Source of the DNA: Neelides folsomi
Lineage: Eukaryota > Arthropoda > Collembola > Neelipleona > Neelidae
Length of the DNA: 35,266 bases
Assembly: GCA_034687125.1 (NCBI GenBank)
Contig: JAQGBZ010000528.1
Location: forward strand, 1-35,266
Reading direction: 5' to 3'
This document shows, one piece after another, positions 1 through 10,869 of the stretch. Numbering within the stretch: position 1 is the first letter of the stretch; each line of letters begins with the position of its first letter. The notes beneath the pieces are model-generated. The model did no database searches and was not told where the DNA came from. It saw only the letters and a program-made list of their open reading frames with translations. The position numbers were made by a program, and so were the translations under genes.

Positions 1-1333
1 AATTTTCTTTTAATTAAAATTGTATATTATTCTATTTTATCCGACAAGCCGACAATGCCTAAAATACAAAAATTTTATTTTTTATACTACAAATTGAATA
101 TACAGGTAGATAAGGATAGGTCGACCTATTTAAATATTTCTCAAAATGGTCAAAAGCTTCAAGATCAATCTATTTTCCAATGACATTAAACTAAAATTCA
201 ACATTCTTATATACGTATACTATAATTTGCACAATATATGAATTAAATTATTTAATTTTCAATAATATAAATACCTACATGTGTAATTATATGACATATA
301 TCAACCTAGGTTAGTGTCAATCTCGGCTAAGATCACCAAAATTGGTGTATCCCGTGAAGTTGATCTTATCCGAGGTCCAGTGTATATGCTAATTGTTATT
401 TATTTAAAATTAATAAGGATAAGTAACATATTTATAATGCTAATATAAATTAAATTAAATCAACTTAAATTTATCCTTAATTAATTTCGAATGTTATATG
501 TGTTAAAATTAATGTTCGAAGTTAAAATAATCAGAGTAAATGTATTACGTAGACGTTATATAAATTCAAAAGTCATATTTAAGGATAATTTCATTGTTTC
601 TAAAATTCCATTTCAATGATTAAATAGTAAGTAGTAACGTAAATATTATGAATATTGGAAATGCTTTGCTATCATTATTAGTAAACGTAAACAATAAAAG
701 CAATTTAAAATTATGACTCTTTATCTACTCTATGTTAATGAATGATTGATGGGCACCTTTAAATCACTTTGAAATTTAATTTGATTCACAATTATTTACA
801 TTTAACTTTTACGTAATATTATACAGATACCGATTTAATGACTATATAAACCATTAATTAATAAACTACAATTCCAAACTCACTTTGAACTTAAATTGTT
901 TATATACTTAATATTAATAAAGTAATCGTATTTATATGGTAATTATGTGGTATTCATGCCTATGGCTTTATACAGTAGCCGTATATCGTTCGTCCCGCAA
1001 TTGGTAGCAAGAACCAAATTTTTACAAACAATTTCATCGTTAAGATAAATTGAAAAATTATAAATTGAAAATCCAATTTCCCATAATCCAAGCCAAAACT
1101 TTTGAAATTGAAGCAATGGACATTGATAAATCTGTATTTTAAAATGTCGAACTCCTTTTCAATTTTATGATTGTTGAAATATGAATCAATAAACTTGTCA
1201 TTATAGAAAACACGTAGAGTACAATGAACAAAATTCAAAAACTTTTAGAATAATTTTTAACAAAGGAATAATAACATAAATCATTAAACATTAACTATAC
1301 TCCATTTTACATAGCAAACTAATTGAGTATAAT
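1..1333. other. AT-rich intergenic region, no convincing gene
   Basis: AT-rich sequence without a convincing coding exon. The only structure that stands out is an imperfect inverted repeat at 322-335 and 361-374 (see separate entry). A 92-codon open frame on the minus strand (960-1238) has no splice or family support and may be chance or a diverged 3' exon. Confidence 0.5.
322..374. repeat. Imperfect inverted repeat with nested palindrome
   Basis: CTCGGCTAAGATCA at 322-335 pairs with TGATCTTATCCGAG at 361-374 (13 of 14 bases). The 25-base spacer begins with a smaller palindrome, CACCAA/TTGGTG at 335-348. It may be a remnant of a fold-back element; no target duplication was identified. Confidence 0.5.
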
Positions 1334-2534
1334 CTATGGAGCTGTTGGAATCGTTGCACTTCCAATAATTGTAGGGATTGAGTTATTAATGCGATTTGCA
1401 GCTCTGCAATCTTTAACTAATTGGCGTATTTTAGATTGAGGCCAATCTAACATTGAATGATCCCATGAATTTGGAATTGTGTCTCTTTGAGTTCTTTTTA
1501 TCGCAACCCTTCGAAGATATTTGCAAACGTCTTCATCAATTGGAGTTTTGTTTTTATCTTTTCCTCCAGATCCGGATGGTCCAGAAGTAAATGAATTATT
1601 TGGAGCAGAATCTGTCGTTGGACCGCCATTTGAACCATCGCCGCTTCCGCCACCTCCGCCGCCATCTGGTGTTTTTTGAGTTGTTAAACTACCATTTGCT
1701 CTTTTTTCATCTTCAGCTCTGTTACCATGACAATTCCCGATTAAGTAATATTTTGTGTTTTTGTCTGATGCCTTTCTAAATTTAAATTTCGGATTATTAC
1801 TTTTTAAAATACCATCTGGAACAACACACTTGCTATTAAACACATTGACTTTATCCATTGTTGGAACACATTTCGAGGGCTCAATATCTGATAATGAGTC
1901 AGTTTTAAGAAAGTTGTCATTGTTGAGGTTTGCTTTGTTGGTTAAGAGAATACATTTTTTAAATTTCTCATCAATGGAGTCGAAAATGCATTCTTTTTTG
2001 GCTTTGTCATAAAACTGCATAAATTCTTTCTTCCCCGTTCCCACCTGTTCAACATCCCAACATCTGCAACGTCCATCTGGATCTCCGCCTTTCTCTTTTA
2101 TGCAGCTCAATTTACTTTCTTTGAATTTGCATTCTTTTTTATCGTCCTTCCCTGCAAAATTTATTGAGATACTTAAAAATTAAAAATACTGTAATAAATT
2201 TTTTAATAAAATTAGTTGAACTTGTGTTATTTTTAATGTTAGTATTGGGTCAATATTATTAGAATTTTAAAATATTACCTCCACAGGTGGCATCATATTT
2301 CAATTCTTGATTTTTCAAATTTGCATTCGATTCTGCATCAAAACTTGCAAAAAGTTTAAAATATTCGTCAATGGTAGGAGGTTTGTTTTTAACGTAAAAG
2401 CGCTCCAAGGCAGGTTCGGCTCTTTTTCTTCTTTCCATTTCCATTTCATCTTCTGTTTCTTGAGTCTCGTTAAGTTTAAACCCAAACAAAATATCAATTC
2501 TTATAATCAAAGCAATGAAAATAAATTTTCTCAT
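1334..2534 (-). CDS. Secreted cysteine-rich protein, unrecognised (2 exons)
   Basis: Minus-strand model with exons 2279-2534 and 1334-2151. The 127-bp intron has donor G|GTAAT and acceptor TTGCAG|G, and the joined frame gives 357 residues. The N-terminus (MRKFIFIALIIRIDILFGF) reads as a signal peptide. It is followed by an acidic and basic stretch (about 22-45), then a region with about 12 cysteines, including an RCRCW cluster early in exon 2. From about residue 230 comes a low-complexity Gly/Ser/Asn/Thr linker with a run of glycines, followed by a basic C-terminal segment with two more cysteines. I recognise no family. The cysteines and signal peptide suggest an extracellular, disulfide-bonded protein; function is unknown. 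It lies head-to-tail with the next minus-strand secreted gene but shows no obvious similarity to it. A further 3' exon cannot be excluded. Confidence 0.7.
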
Positions 2535-2937
2535 TGATATATTTTTGATATGAATAATAGTTAGATTTGCTATGAATTAAAATTAACATTTAAGATTGAA
2601 AATAAATATTTAATTTTGACCTAATGCAGAAATTAACATTGTTTAGTTGCTTTTAACACGAAATGTTCTGAGAAAAAATATCCAAATGTCGAGAAATTAT
2701 TCAATCATTCATACAAACTTAATATTTAGAATTATTTACAATTTTATTTTATTGGCTATTAATTTTAAACTCAATTGTTTTACTTTAATATTATAAGCAG
2801 AAAATGTTAAATAATACATATAATTTTATATAGCACTTTTATGAGCAACAAATTAGATTGTTAATTATCTTCCAAAAATATATTTTACATGCATAAATTA
2901 ATATACTGTATATTAGTTTACAAAATATAACATTAAG
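2535..2937. other. Intergenic spacer between two minus-strand genes
   Basis: AT-rich. It should hold the promoter of the 1334-2534 gene and the end of the transcript of the 3010-4713 gene. No distinct promoter motif was recognised. Confidence 0.4.
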
Positions 2938-2943
2938 TTTATT
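2938..2943 (-). terminator. Polyadenylation signal of the 3010-4713 gene
   Basis: TTTATT on the plus strand is AATAAA on the minus strand, about 67 bases past the stop codon. Position and sequence fit a canonical poly(A) signal. Confidence 0.5.
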
Positions 2944-3009
2944 TGAAAAATTTAAATGCAATGGAAATGGAATATAGTGCTTAAACGAGAATAAATAAGA
3001 AAATTGGTG

Positions 3010-4713
3010 TTAATAATCCGGAGCTTCAGTTGTGGTTAAATTTCTTGAATCCATCTCGAATTCATTGGGGGTATGTGACGGGAGGAAAAGTCCTTTAGAA
3101 TGGAAATGAGCACAGGAGAAAACCATTTGATAATCCGATACATTTTCACCCTTTGTAATTTTCAATATCACATACTTCAAAAGACGCTGGGGTTCGAAGA
3201 TGTCGCGATTTCTAGGTTCGTTCCATTGATAAGGCTCCCCCTCATCGTCACCTTCATTTTTGATGGTCAAAATCTGACTTTTGCCCAATTTGTTCAAAGT
3301 TTGTAAACTGCCTTTAAAAGGTATTTTATAAGGGTTGAAAATATTCCTTCCAAGGTGAGCTTCATGGAGATGAATCGCAGCTTCTAGTTCCCTTTTCTCA
3401 TTGGTTGCTAAAACAATTCCCATGGAAACTCCAATGTAAAGCGGCGTGACGACTCGGAAATCTTCTGGTCCGTTTTTATTATCCAATTGAATAAGCAATT
3501 GTTTGGATTCAAATGGTTGACAATCGGAACTTAAAACAAGCTACAAAAATAAAAAATTAGCCAATTATCAAACCAACACAACAAATAAACAACTTATTTG
3601 AAAACTAATTATATAAACTTACAGGTTTACATACAGGATGGCGGACAACAATCCTTTCAGTAGTTTCCCATCTTCATTAAATTATTAAATAATTTTGATT
3701 AGTGGATTTTAATAAAATTATCATTAATTAATAAACTGATGTTTATTACGTTTTACAAAATACTTTCTTTCCAGTATATGGTTCACCGTCTGGTCCATAA
3801 TCCTCTGGGTCCATTCCTTCCATCCCAAGTGTGGGATAACGATGGAGGGGATAATCTTCATATTCATTCGGAGAGCATAATGCTCTTTTTACAACTATTA
3901 CAATATAATTAAAAAATCAATTAAATCTTTTAATTACCTATGTACATATTATATGTACCTAGTTATAAAGTTATACCATTATTGTAAAACATTTTACATA
4001 CAACATTATCTTTAATCATATCAATCTAATAGCTGTAAAGTAAAAACCTGGAATAGTTTTATAATATTCTGTAAATCCGATCATCCCTTCTGAATCATTG
4101 CATGTTTTATATGAGAATCCCTTCACGGTCATTTCCTTTTTATCATTGTGATCGCAGATTAGACCTCCAGTGACTGGAACTGTTCCTATAGCCGGATTCG
4201 CTCCACATGTCTCGATCGACGGAGTATCCATTTTTTCAACAGTGCGCACCTTTGACATTTTAATATCAATTAAATAGTTAATTGACAAAAATAAACTAGT
4301 TACTAAGATATTTTTAAATTAATTACAAAAGTGCTCATTCTCATATTGAATCGCCCATCAAGGAAATAACACCAATATTCCACGTCTGTGTACTAAAAAT
4401 AAGATAAATATTAGAATGAAATACACCAATGAATACCATAAATAATTTATTAATTAAAATTTAAAATTAAATACATATTTGACTATGAGTTTATACAATT
4501 TATTTAATTTTTTCTCACCAACTGATGAACTCCTTTATACCGTACATTAAATTGCTCCGGACCAGAGCGATGTAAACTGTAATGAACAGCTTTAAAAACG
4601 TAAGCTCCAGCAGCACAAACCTCCCGCTTTACCAACGCTTTCGACCATCCGCCCAATGTAGGATTAAACAATGGGAAAAGGATAAAGAGAAAGCAAGAAA
4701 AAATCTTTGACAT
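3010..4713 (-). CDS. Secreted protein of 395 residues, unrecognised (6 exons)
   Basis: Minus-strand exons: 4519-4713, 4327-4392, 4048-4249, 3750-3894, 3623-3671 and 3010-3540. All introns are GT-AG (77-153 bp) and the reading phases match at every junction, giving 395 residues. The first residues (MSKIFSCFLFILFPLFNPTLG) form a clear signal peptide. The mature protein has about 10 cysteines spread through exons 1-6, an acidic tyrosine/proline segment in exon 4 (from about residue 157), and a long last exon with a mixed helical/charged segment ending in a Thr/Glu-rich tail. I do not recognise a domain. It is probably extracellular and disulfide-stabilised. The weakest junction is the exon 3 acceptor (TCAAAG|GTG), which has a poor pyrimidine tract. 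The 66-bp and 49-bp exons would be missed by simple ORF scans. Confidence 0.72.
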
Positions 4714-5329
4714 TTTGTGTTGAATTTGAAAAAATAAGTTGGATTTAAGTAGAAATTCAAAATGCTAAATGACAAATTAATATTTAAATGCAAACAATAT
4801 TATTAAGGAAGATTCGCTAAATCTAATTATTGTTAAAATCTCATAGAGCATTTTAATTTCAAATGATTAAAAAGTAATATCAATATTAAACAGTATAGTA
4901 AAAATGTTTAATTATAAAGTTCTGTTTCATATATCTTACATAATATATATCAGTACATGTCGTTTCGTATTTTATGTTCTTTGATTTGTCAATGAACTCC
5001 TGAATTGAAATTCTTAGAAATTGACGTGGTATTATTATTCAATTTTATATTGCTTAAATTTAATGCGCTTTATAATTAAATGTTGTTTTTATTGTAAACA
5101 TTTTTTAAATAAGTAAGGTACAATTGAAACATTAATACTAAAAGTATCACTAAAATGCTTTTAGTGATACAAATAGTGTATTTTTATTATATTATAATTA
5201 GATAGTGTAGAATATATGTTACTTATCAATATCATATTCGTATCAAATCAGTGTATATGGTATTTATACTTATTGTTAGAAGTATCAGTAGTTGTATGGT
5301 ATGGATATGAATAATGACATAATTTTGGG
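4714..5329. other. AT-rich intergenic region
   Basis: No gene seen. It contains a perfect 12-bp-stem hairpin (5144-5170). The left part should hold the promoter of the minus-strand 3010-4713 gene; no defined element was recognised. Confidence 0.4.
5144..5170. repeat. Perfect short hairpin
   Basis: GTATCACTAAAA, a 3-base loop TGC, then TTTTAGTGATAC: a perfect 12-bp stem. There is no following T-run or gene end nearby. It may be cruciform-forming or a fold-back remnant. Confidence 0.7.
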
Positions 5330-5760
5330 ACGAGTTGTAGTAGATTTTCCTACACGCGTGCTGTGAGAGGGCGAAATCGGTTGGTGTTTCCGATTCGGGT
5401 GTTTTGAAAGGGCCGTTTGGTTGTTGTGGAGGACCACAAATTTGGCCATCTGGTCCCTTGGCCTTTTCATCCGCCGCCTTTTCACCTCTCACCACTCAAC
5501 GAGTGAAAGGAGTCAAAGGCCTGAAAACAGAATGGACATTCCTCCTTGCGAAACTCAACTCTCCAATATTTACCCTCAAAATCATGTTCTGCCTCTATGG
5601 ACGATTTCAACCTCCACTCAAACAATGGGCGGAGAAACAACACGAATTTCCACGCTCCTTTCCGACATCAAACACCTTTCAACTTCCAAGAAATTATTAC
5701 AACTCATTCTCATATGCTCTTCTTATATTTCCCTCTATAGCTCCCAGTATTATACCATAT
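5330..5760. promoter_or_regulatory. GC-richer island with G+T to C+A strand switch
   Basis: Clearly richer in GC than its flanks. The left part (about 5330-5430) is G/T-rich on the plus strand and the right part (about 5460-5730) is C/A-rich, so the composition is symmetric under reverse complementation about the centre. Open frames here are mutually overlapping and have no splice or family support, so I do not call a gene. It may be a divergently transcribed enhancer or promoter belonging to the zinc-finger locus downstream. Confidence 0.35.
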
Positions 5761-5959
5761 GATTTATATTACAATATACCGCTTCTAACTAATCGTAATA
5801 GTGACGGACGATAATGTGGCCTATATATATTAGTACACGTCTGTATTATAAATATTGAATACATGAGTGAAATACAACGAGACATACGTTTAAAGCATCA
5901 TTGGTAGTAGTATACTGATACAGTGTATGGTACTAATATAAAATGAATATTTTATATGA

Positions 5960-6240
5960 TACAAAGATTTTGAAAAGAGAAAGGCGAATTTGTAAGAGAC
6001 TGAGAGCATATTGAGCTCGTGGTTTTGAAGGGTGTTTGGGCGTTTGTTCTCCCAGCGCCCGTCCTCGTTCCTTACACTCAATTAGAGCCAAAGACATTTT
6101 CCCATCACCCTCCATGTGGAGAAACAAAGGAATTGGTCCCGGAGAGGGTGACGGCCAAACCCTTCATTTATTCCACGCTAAAACTCCTCCTTCTCTTTAC
6201 AAATTTCACAACAACTCTCAGACGTCAATTCAAACACATG
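5960..6240. promoter_or_regulatory. GC-richer island, second of the series
   Basis: Left half rich in G (GGTTTTGAAGGGTGTTTGGG at about 6020), right half rich in C and A. Same polarity as the neighbouring islands. No supported coding frame. Confidence 0.3.
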
Positions 6241-6469
6241 GATACATTTTATTAACCAAGCTAAATACATTTAATATTTCTAAATTTGTTCAGCTTCAGA
6301 ACTATTGTATAAACAAAAATCTTACTTTTAGTGCTAACATTCAGTGAGTTTTATACTCAACAATAAAGATTATTAGTTTTGAATAGTTTACATAAATAAA
6401 TAATATAGTTTTAAAATTTGTCGCCATTCTAATTAAATTAAAAATTGGAAATTATTTTGACTTTATTCA

Positions 6470-7120
6470 TGTTGTGTGCCATTATGATTTCATTTGCCCC
6501 TCTTATTGGTTCCATGTTTGTTGGATTGATTTGATTAGCGGATTCCGTTTCGGGCCAACTTGGTTGTTCCCCCTATGGTTTTACCTGCTTCGGAGTGGCT
6601 GGGTGTGTAAAAGGGCGAGTGGTCGGAGGGAGCATTAATCCACCGCTAAATGGAATCGGATTCTCCCCTCGTCAACCCTCGAAAAACCCACATTCATCAT
6701 TGGAACTGTGGGGAACTTTTGGTGTTCGACACCTTCGCGAGCCTCCGACCCCAACCATACAAACTTATAACAAGTCCCTTGTATTATAACAACTCGACTT
6801 CCAACACTTCTGCCTATATTTATAAGGGACGTTTTGAATGGACGGGGAGGAATTGCCGGTCGTCGGGTCTTCATGATCCCCAAACTCATTCATTCGCCTC
6901 TTCAGTCACTCAAAGTGGCCCTTGAAAGGCCCTTTGGCCCATTCAGTCAAAGTCCTTTCTTCGCCCTCTTGAAACTCGAGATGGACTTTTGACTCGACTT
7001 GACTCAAATCCCCTAATTACTTAACTTATTCACTTGCTACCTTGAAGCTCTTTAAACCCTGTGAGTGGACTCGACAAATCCAGTCAGATTTTTGATCGAT
7101 CCGCTCCGCTTTTGCATTAT
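6470..7120. promoter_or_regulatory. GC-richer island, third of the series
   Basis: Left half contains G-rich stretches (GGGCGAGTGGTCGGAGGGAG near 6614). The right half, about 6660-7080, is C-rich. Motifs of the form GAAAGGCC(G/C)TTTGG recur here (about 6923) and in the 5330-5760 island (about 5405). Overlapping short frames lack support. Probable cis-regulatory DNA upstream of the zinc-finger gene. Confidence 0.33.
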
Positions 7121-7439
7121 GATTCCTAACAGCTTTTGATGAAGGGTGTCAACAAGGAGGAGAAGTTTACACCAACTATCAATTTATGATGAATGCCTAT
7201 CTTAAACTTACAAATTACATACAAATGATTTCCAAAATAACAATATTCTCATTTGAAAGATATTTCAAATATATTTTTGATATTTAATGAATACAAACAA
7301 GAATTCATAATTTAATTTAATCAATCATTAAATGAACACAATAGCATTGATTAAGATGAATAAGCAATCAATTTAAAGATGTTTTTTGACTATTGTTTAG
7401 TATAGTACTTATTGCTAGTTAACATTTGGATTTTTTTAG

Positions 7440-7848
7440 TTAACTTTAACTTAAATTATTCATAGAGCTTCTGGGTTATTATGGATAGCATAGCGAGGTG
7501 TTGAGGTTGGTCATAATTGATCTCGGTCCCGTGTCGAGTCCCGGGCCGTTGATTTATGGGCGGCGAGGGGCGGAAAAGGGCGGCTGATGAATTTGGCCTC
7601 CCTCAAGCCTCCTCCCGTAAGGGCCGCCCTTTCCACAATGAATGGAGGTGAAATGGAGAAGGGCCTTCAAGTGGCCCTTCAGTCGCCTTAATCCTCTTAT
7701 CGGATTACAACCGCTAATTCACCCACACACCTCGTTGAGCCCGCACTCGAACACCTTCAACATCTCGTTCAAACCCTCAATTTACATCCTCCACTTATCA
7801 CCAATCACATTAACACCTTTAGAAATATTCCATTATTCAAATCTCATT
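7440..7848 (+). promoter_or_regulatory. Promoter island and 5' leader of the zinc-finger gene
   Basis: The left half is G-rich and contains GGGCGG boxes at 7558-7563, 7568-7573 and 7578-7583, plus one on the opposite strand at 7624-7629. The right half (about 7680-7848) is C/A-rich and lacks G, like a 5' untranslated leader running into the ATG at 7849. An in-frame upstream ATG at 7642 would add 69 residues. I reject it as the main start because its context is poor, the segment has leader-like composition, and a short out-of-frame uORF (ATG at 7638) overlaps it. The exact transcription start cannot be placed. Confidence 0.5.
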
Positions 7849-9307
7849 ATGACTCTACTGGACAAGTTTTTCCGACCGTGGGATCCTTCGTCTCTTCCCT
7901 CAGATGAAGATTCTTCCCTTCTCTCAATCACGTCTTGTTCGCCAAATCAGGAGATTAAGAATGTGAGTTCAATTCGGGAATCGTCAACTCAAAAGCTTAA
8001 GATCAACAATTTAAGCTCAAATGTTACACAAGAAGCAAATAATAACTCAACTCAAATTGCTCATTCAAAAGTTCTATCAAATCCCAGCAAGTCAAAGAAC
8101 TTAAATGAAGCTGAGATTAACAAAGCTAATAAAGAAATCCCTAAGGCTTGTGTAAGCAACGAGTTTAAATATGAGATGAACAAAGGAATTAAAAATTCCC
8201 ACTCTGAAGATCCGAAATTCCATAAAGCTCCAAAACGGAAAGTCGAGCGATTGAATTTAGAAAAAATTTCTTCTACTTGCCCCGAAGAAAGACGCTCAAA
8301 AGAGTCAAGGGGGGAATTGGCGGAAAGACTTTCATTTGACCATCAAGTTGCATCAACAACGGGAAATCGTTTATTTTATGAGCCCATGACTCCTTCGTCA
8401 GCTTCCTCAATCTCCTCCGCTTCCACGGCGTCGCCTTTTTATGAGAAAGAAGGCGTTTTCAACTTTTATCGTTATCCGAGTGTGGCTGAACTCGCCGCAT
8501 TGAGTCGACATGAATTGACTGCAATGGGACTTTTGCCCCCGGAGAAATCCAACGGAGGGAAGTCGAAAAGACAACGGCCGAAAAGATATCAATGTCCTCA
8601 TTGTCAAGTGGCTTTTTCAAATAATGGACAACTTCTTGGTCATATAAGAATTCATACAGGTAAACAAAACCATAACTTATCCTACTTATACTTATCAGTA
8701 TTAATACTGGTATGTTATGAATTTATGAACATAAATAAACTTTTGGGAAATAATCGTAAAAGATTCAATTTATAATTCGATTGAATTTGTTCATTTAGGC
8801 GAGCGTCCTTTCGTTTGTGAAGAAGAAGGTTGTGGGAAGAGTTTTACCAGAAATGAAGAATTGACTCGACACAGACGAATCCACTCAGGTAAAAAAGTCT
8901 TTTCAATTTCTCATTCAATTCTCTTTTAACTCTTTCCTTTATAAATGTTCATTTCCCCTCTCCTTTACTGACATTTGACATTTCCATCATTGATAAAAAG
9001 GACTAAAATGTATTTTATTCCTTTTTTACCTATACAATATACCATTTGTGTATTTAGATATATCTAATACGTAAACGATATTTGTATGAATAAGGTTTAA
9101 AGAATACATTTTGTTGTTGTAGGAGTTCGCCCTTACCCTTGTGGGTATTGTGGGAAGAAATTCGGGCGGAAGGATCATTTAAAGAAGCATTCAAGGACTC
9201 ATCAAAGGAGCGTTTTCTCTGACGTTCTTCATCACCCCTTTGCGCCTTTTCTCTTCACTCCGCCACCAAATCCAACACAAAACGCTTTCCCCTTCCATCT
9301 CCTATGA
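7849..9307 (+). CDS. C2H2 zinc-finger repressor with FRPW motif, huckebein-like (3 exons)
   Basis: Exons 7849-8659, 8799-8888 and 9123-9307, both introns phase 1 inside the inter-finger linkers, give 361 residues. Residues 8-11 are FRPW, a variant of the WRPW-type Groucho-binding motif known from Drosophila Huckebein. Residues 12-230 are a Ser/Asn/Lys-rich disordered region. Three C2H2 fingers follow: C249/C252/H265/H269, C277/C282/H295/H299 and C307/C310/H323/H327, with TG(E/V)RP-type linkers. Helix residues of finger 2 (RNEELTR) and finger 3 (RKDHLKK) resemble EGR/Sp fingers that read GCG and GGG. It is likely a nuclear DNA-binding repressor acting in development or neural patterning. The finger block and N-terminal FRPW fit huckebein best, but another EGR/Sp-related family is possible, so no symbol is given. 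The C-terminal tail after the fingers is only 34 residues. Poly(A) signal at 9553. Confidence 0.85.
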
Positions 9308-9552
9308 CACTTTTTATGAAAACTAAAACTAATCTTTGTTTTTCATCACCTTTTCTTTTTGGCAATTAAAAACAAGCAAAGATATAAAAATGATTATAAC
9401 AATAAGTGTAATATTAAAATATTTATTAACATTTAAAAATCTTGTTATATGTTATATTCTTGTATTTTATATATTGCTTATATTTTAGTTCATATCCTGT
9501 ATACGATTTATCAATGTTGTATCTCAATATGTGTATTTTATGTGTATTGTTC

Positions 9553-9558
9553 AATAAA
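9553..9558 (+). terminator. Polyadenylation signal of the zinc-finger gene
   Basis: AATAAA about 245 bases past the stop codon, followed by a G/T-rich stretch (GGGGTTCG), as expected for a cleavage and polyadenylation site. Confidence 0.6.
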
Positions 9559-9819
9559 GGGGTTCGATTAGACACGCGATTTTGAACAACTCTTTTTTAC
9601 GCCTTTCACTCTTTGACTTCCACCATGAAGATCATTGAAGGAATTCGCCGCGGTGTTTGGCATTCGGAAGCATAATCTTTTCAAAGCCTTTTTGGTGCTT
9701 AAAGGATCAGCCTTCAAAGGTAGTTCATCATGTTGGGTTCATTTGGGGAGCTAAATGGGAAAGTTCCGTTTAAGCCGCTCAAATATGTCAGCAGATCGTT
9801 CCTCATTTTATTGATGAAA

Positions 9820-10620
9820 AACGACTCAAGTCGATTTATGGGATTTGTGGGATGAGTATTGACAATTGTTGGAAATTTAACTATCGAAAAATTTTTTCAA
9901 GAATTTTAGGTGATTGTAAGGATTCTAAAGATTTTTTCTTTCTTGAAAAGTTTGTGGATTTTGTGAAATTCGGGAATCTGAATTTTCTGAATCACTTTTG
10001 GGATTGTTGAGGATTCTTAAGAATTTTAGGCTTTTAAAAATATTTGTAATGGTATGAACTTTAAGTTTGGAAAGTTGAATTGTTGACTGAAGTGAACTTG
10101 AATGAAGTAATTGAATTAAATTGAGTCGGTGAGTTTTCTTCTTTTGCTTCTGAAGTTGATTGTGTGAAGTGTTTGAGGATTCCGAGGGACATTTCTGAGA
10201 AGCCGTCCATTGAGTTGTTTTTAAAGGGTGGATTCTCCACGGTGCCTCTCCCGCCTTCGCGGCACTCCAAGGACCCCTTCCCTCAGTTCCCTGCTAATTG
10301 AATAGGGAAGGACAAAGGGGACACTTGCCCCGCCCAACGCAAAGAACCCGACTGCCTTTCGAGGACGCCGCCTGCACCCTCCGCTTCTCCCATCCCTCCC
10401 TAACGACCCGGCGACTATCAACCAAATTCATAGGACTTTCAGCACAAACTTACCGCTCTCAAATGTCAAAAGGGACTACTGACTCCCCTCATACATTCAA
10501 ATATTCACTCCCTTCTCTAGGTATACCATAAAACTTTTCTCCTTATTTTATTAACACTGTGACCTCATCCAAAAATTCAAACACCCAATCACCCAATTCA
10601 CCTCTTATGAATGTGAACTA
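9820..10620. promoter_or_regulatory. Long G+T to C+A island downstream of the zinc-finger gene
   Basis: About 9820-10240 is G/T-biased on the plus strand and includes imperfect repeats around GAATTTTAGG (about 9903 and 10022) and GGATTCT. The right part, about 10250-10620, is C-rich: by hand count 25 C and 7 G in 10381-10440. No supported gene. Possible distal enhancer or divergent non-coding transcription unit. Confidence 0.33.
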
Positions 10621-10869
10621 CGAAAGATTTTAATCACTTTAATCATTAATCAGTATTTATATCCAATAATGCAAAAATGGTGTAAATTTTGGCAGATATA
10701 AAATGCTAGGATAAAATAATATTCCTCAATTTCTAATACATATATGGGAAATACATATTATTATTACTTCAGATTTACCATAAGAGTATACTCTTCCTTT
10801 ATATTGTGCTTACCTAAGTTAAAATTGAGTTTGCGACTTCTAAAAATGATTTTTTTTAACTATTTTAAA

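Noticed and set aside
960..1238. 92-codon minus-strand open frame downstream of the first secreted gene
   Set aside because: Composition follows the AT-rich background (many F, Y, I, K); no signal peptide, splice or family support. It could at most be a diverged exon.
5404..5814. 136-codon plus-strand open frame and overlapping frames in the first island
   Set aside because: Several frames on both strands are open over the same GC-richer DNA, the products show no domain, and no matching splice sites or start context were found.
7471..7546. tRNA-like sequence with a near B-box (GTGTCGAGTCCC)
   Set aside because: No acceptor or anticodon stem could be paired around it, and the B-box deviates from GGTTCGA.
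7642..7848. In-frame N-terminal extension of the zinc-finger protein
   Set aside because: C/A-rich leader-like sequence, weak start context, overlapping short uORF; the FRPW motif fits best at the N-terminus after 7849.
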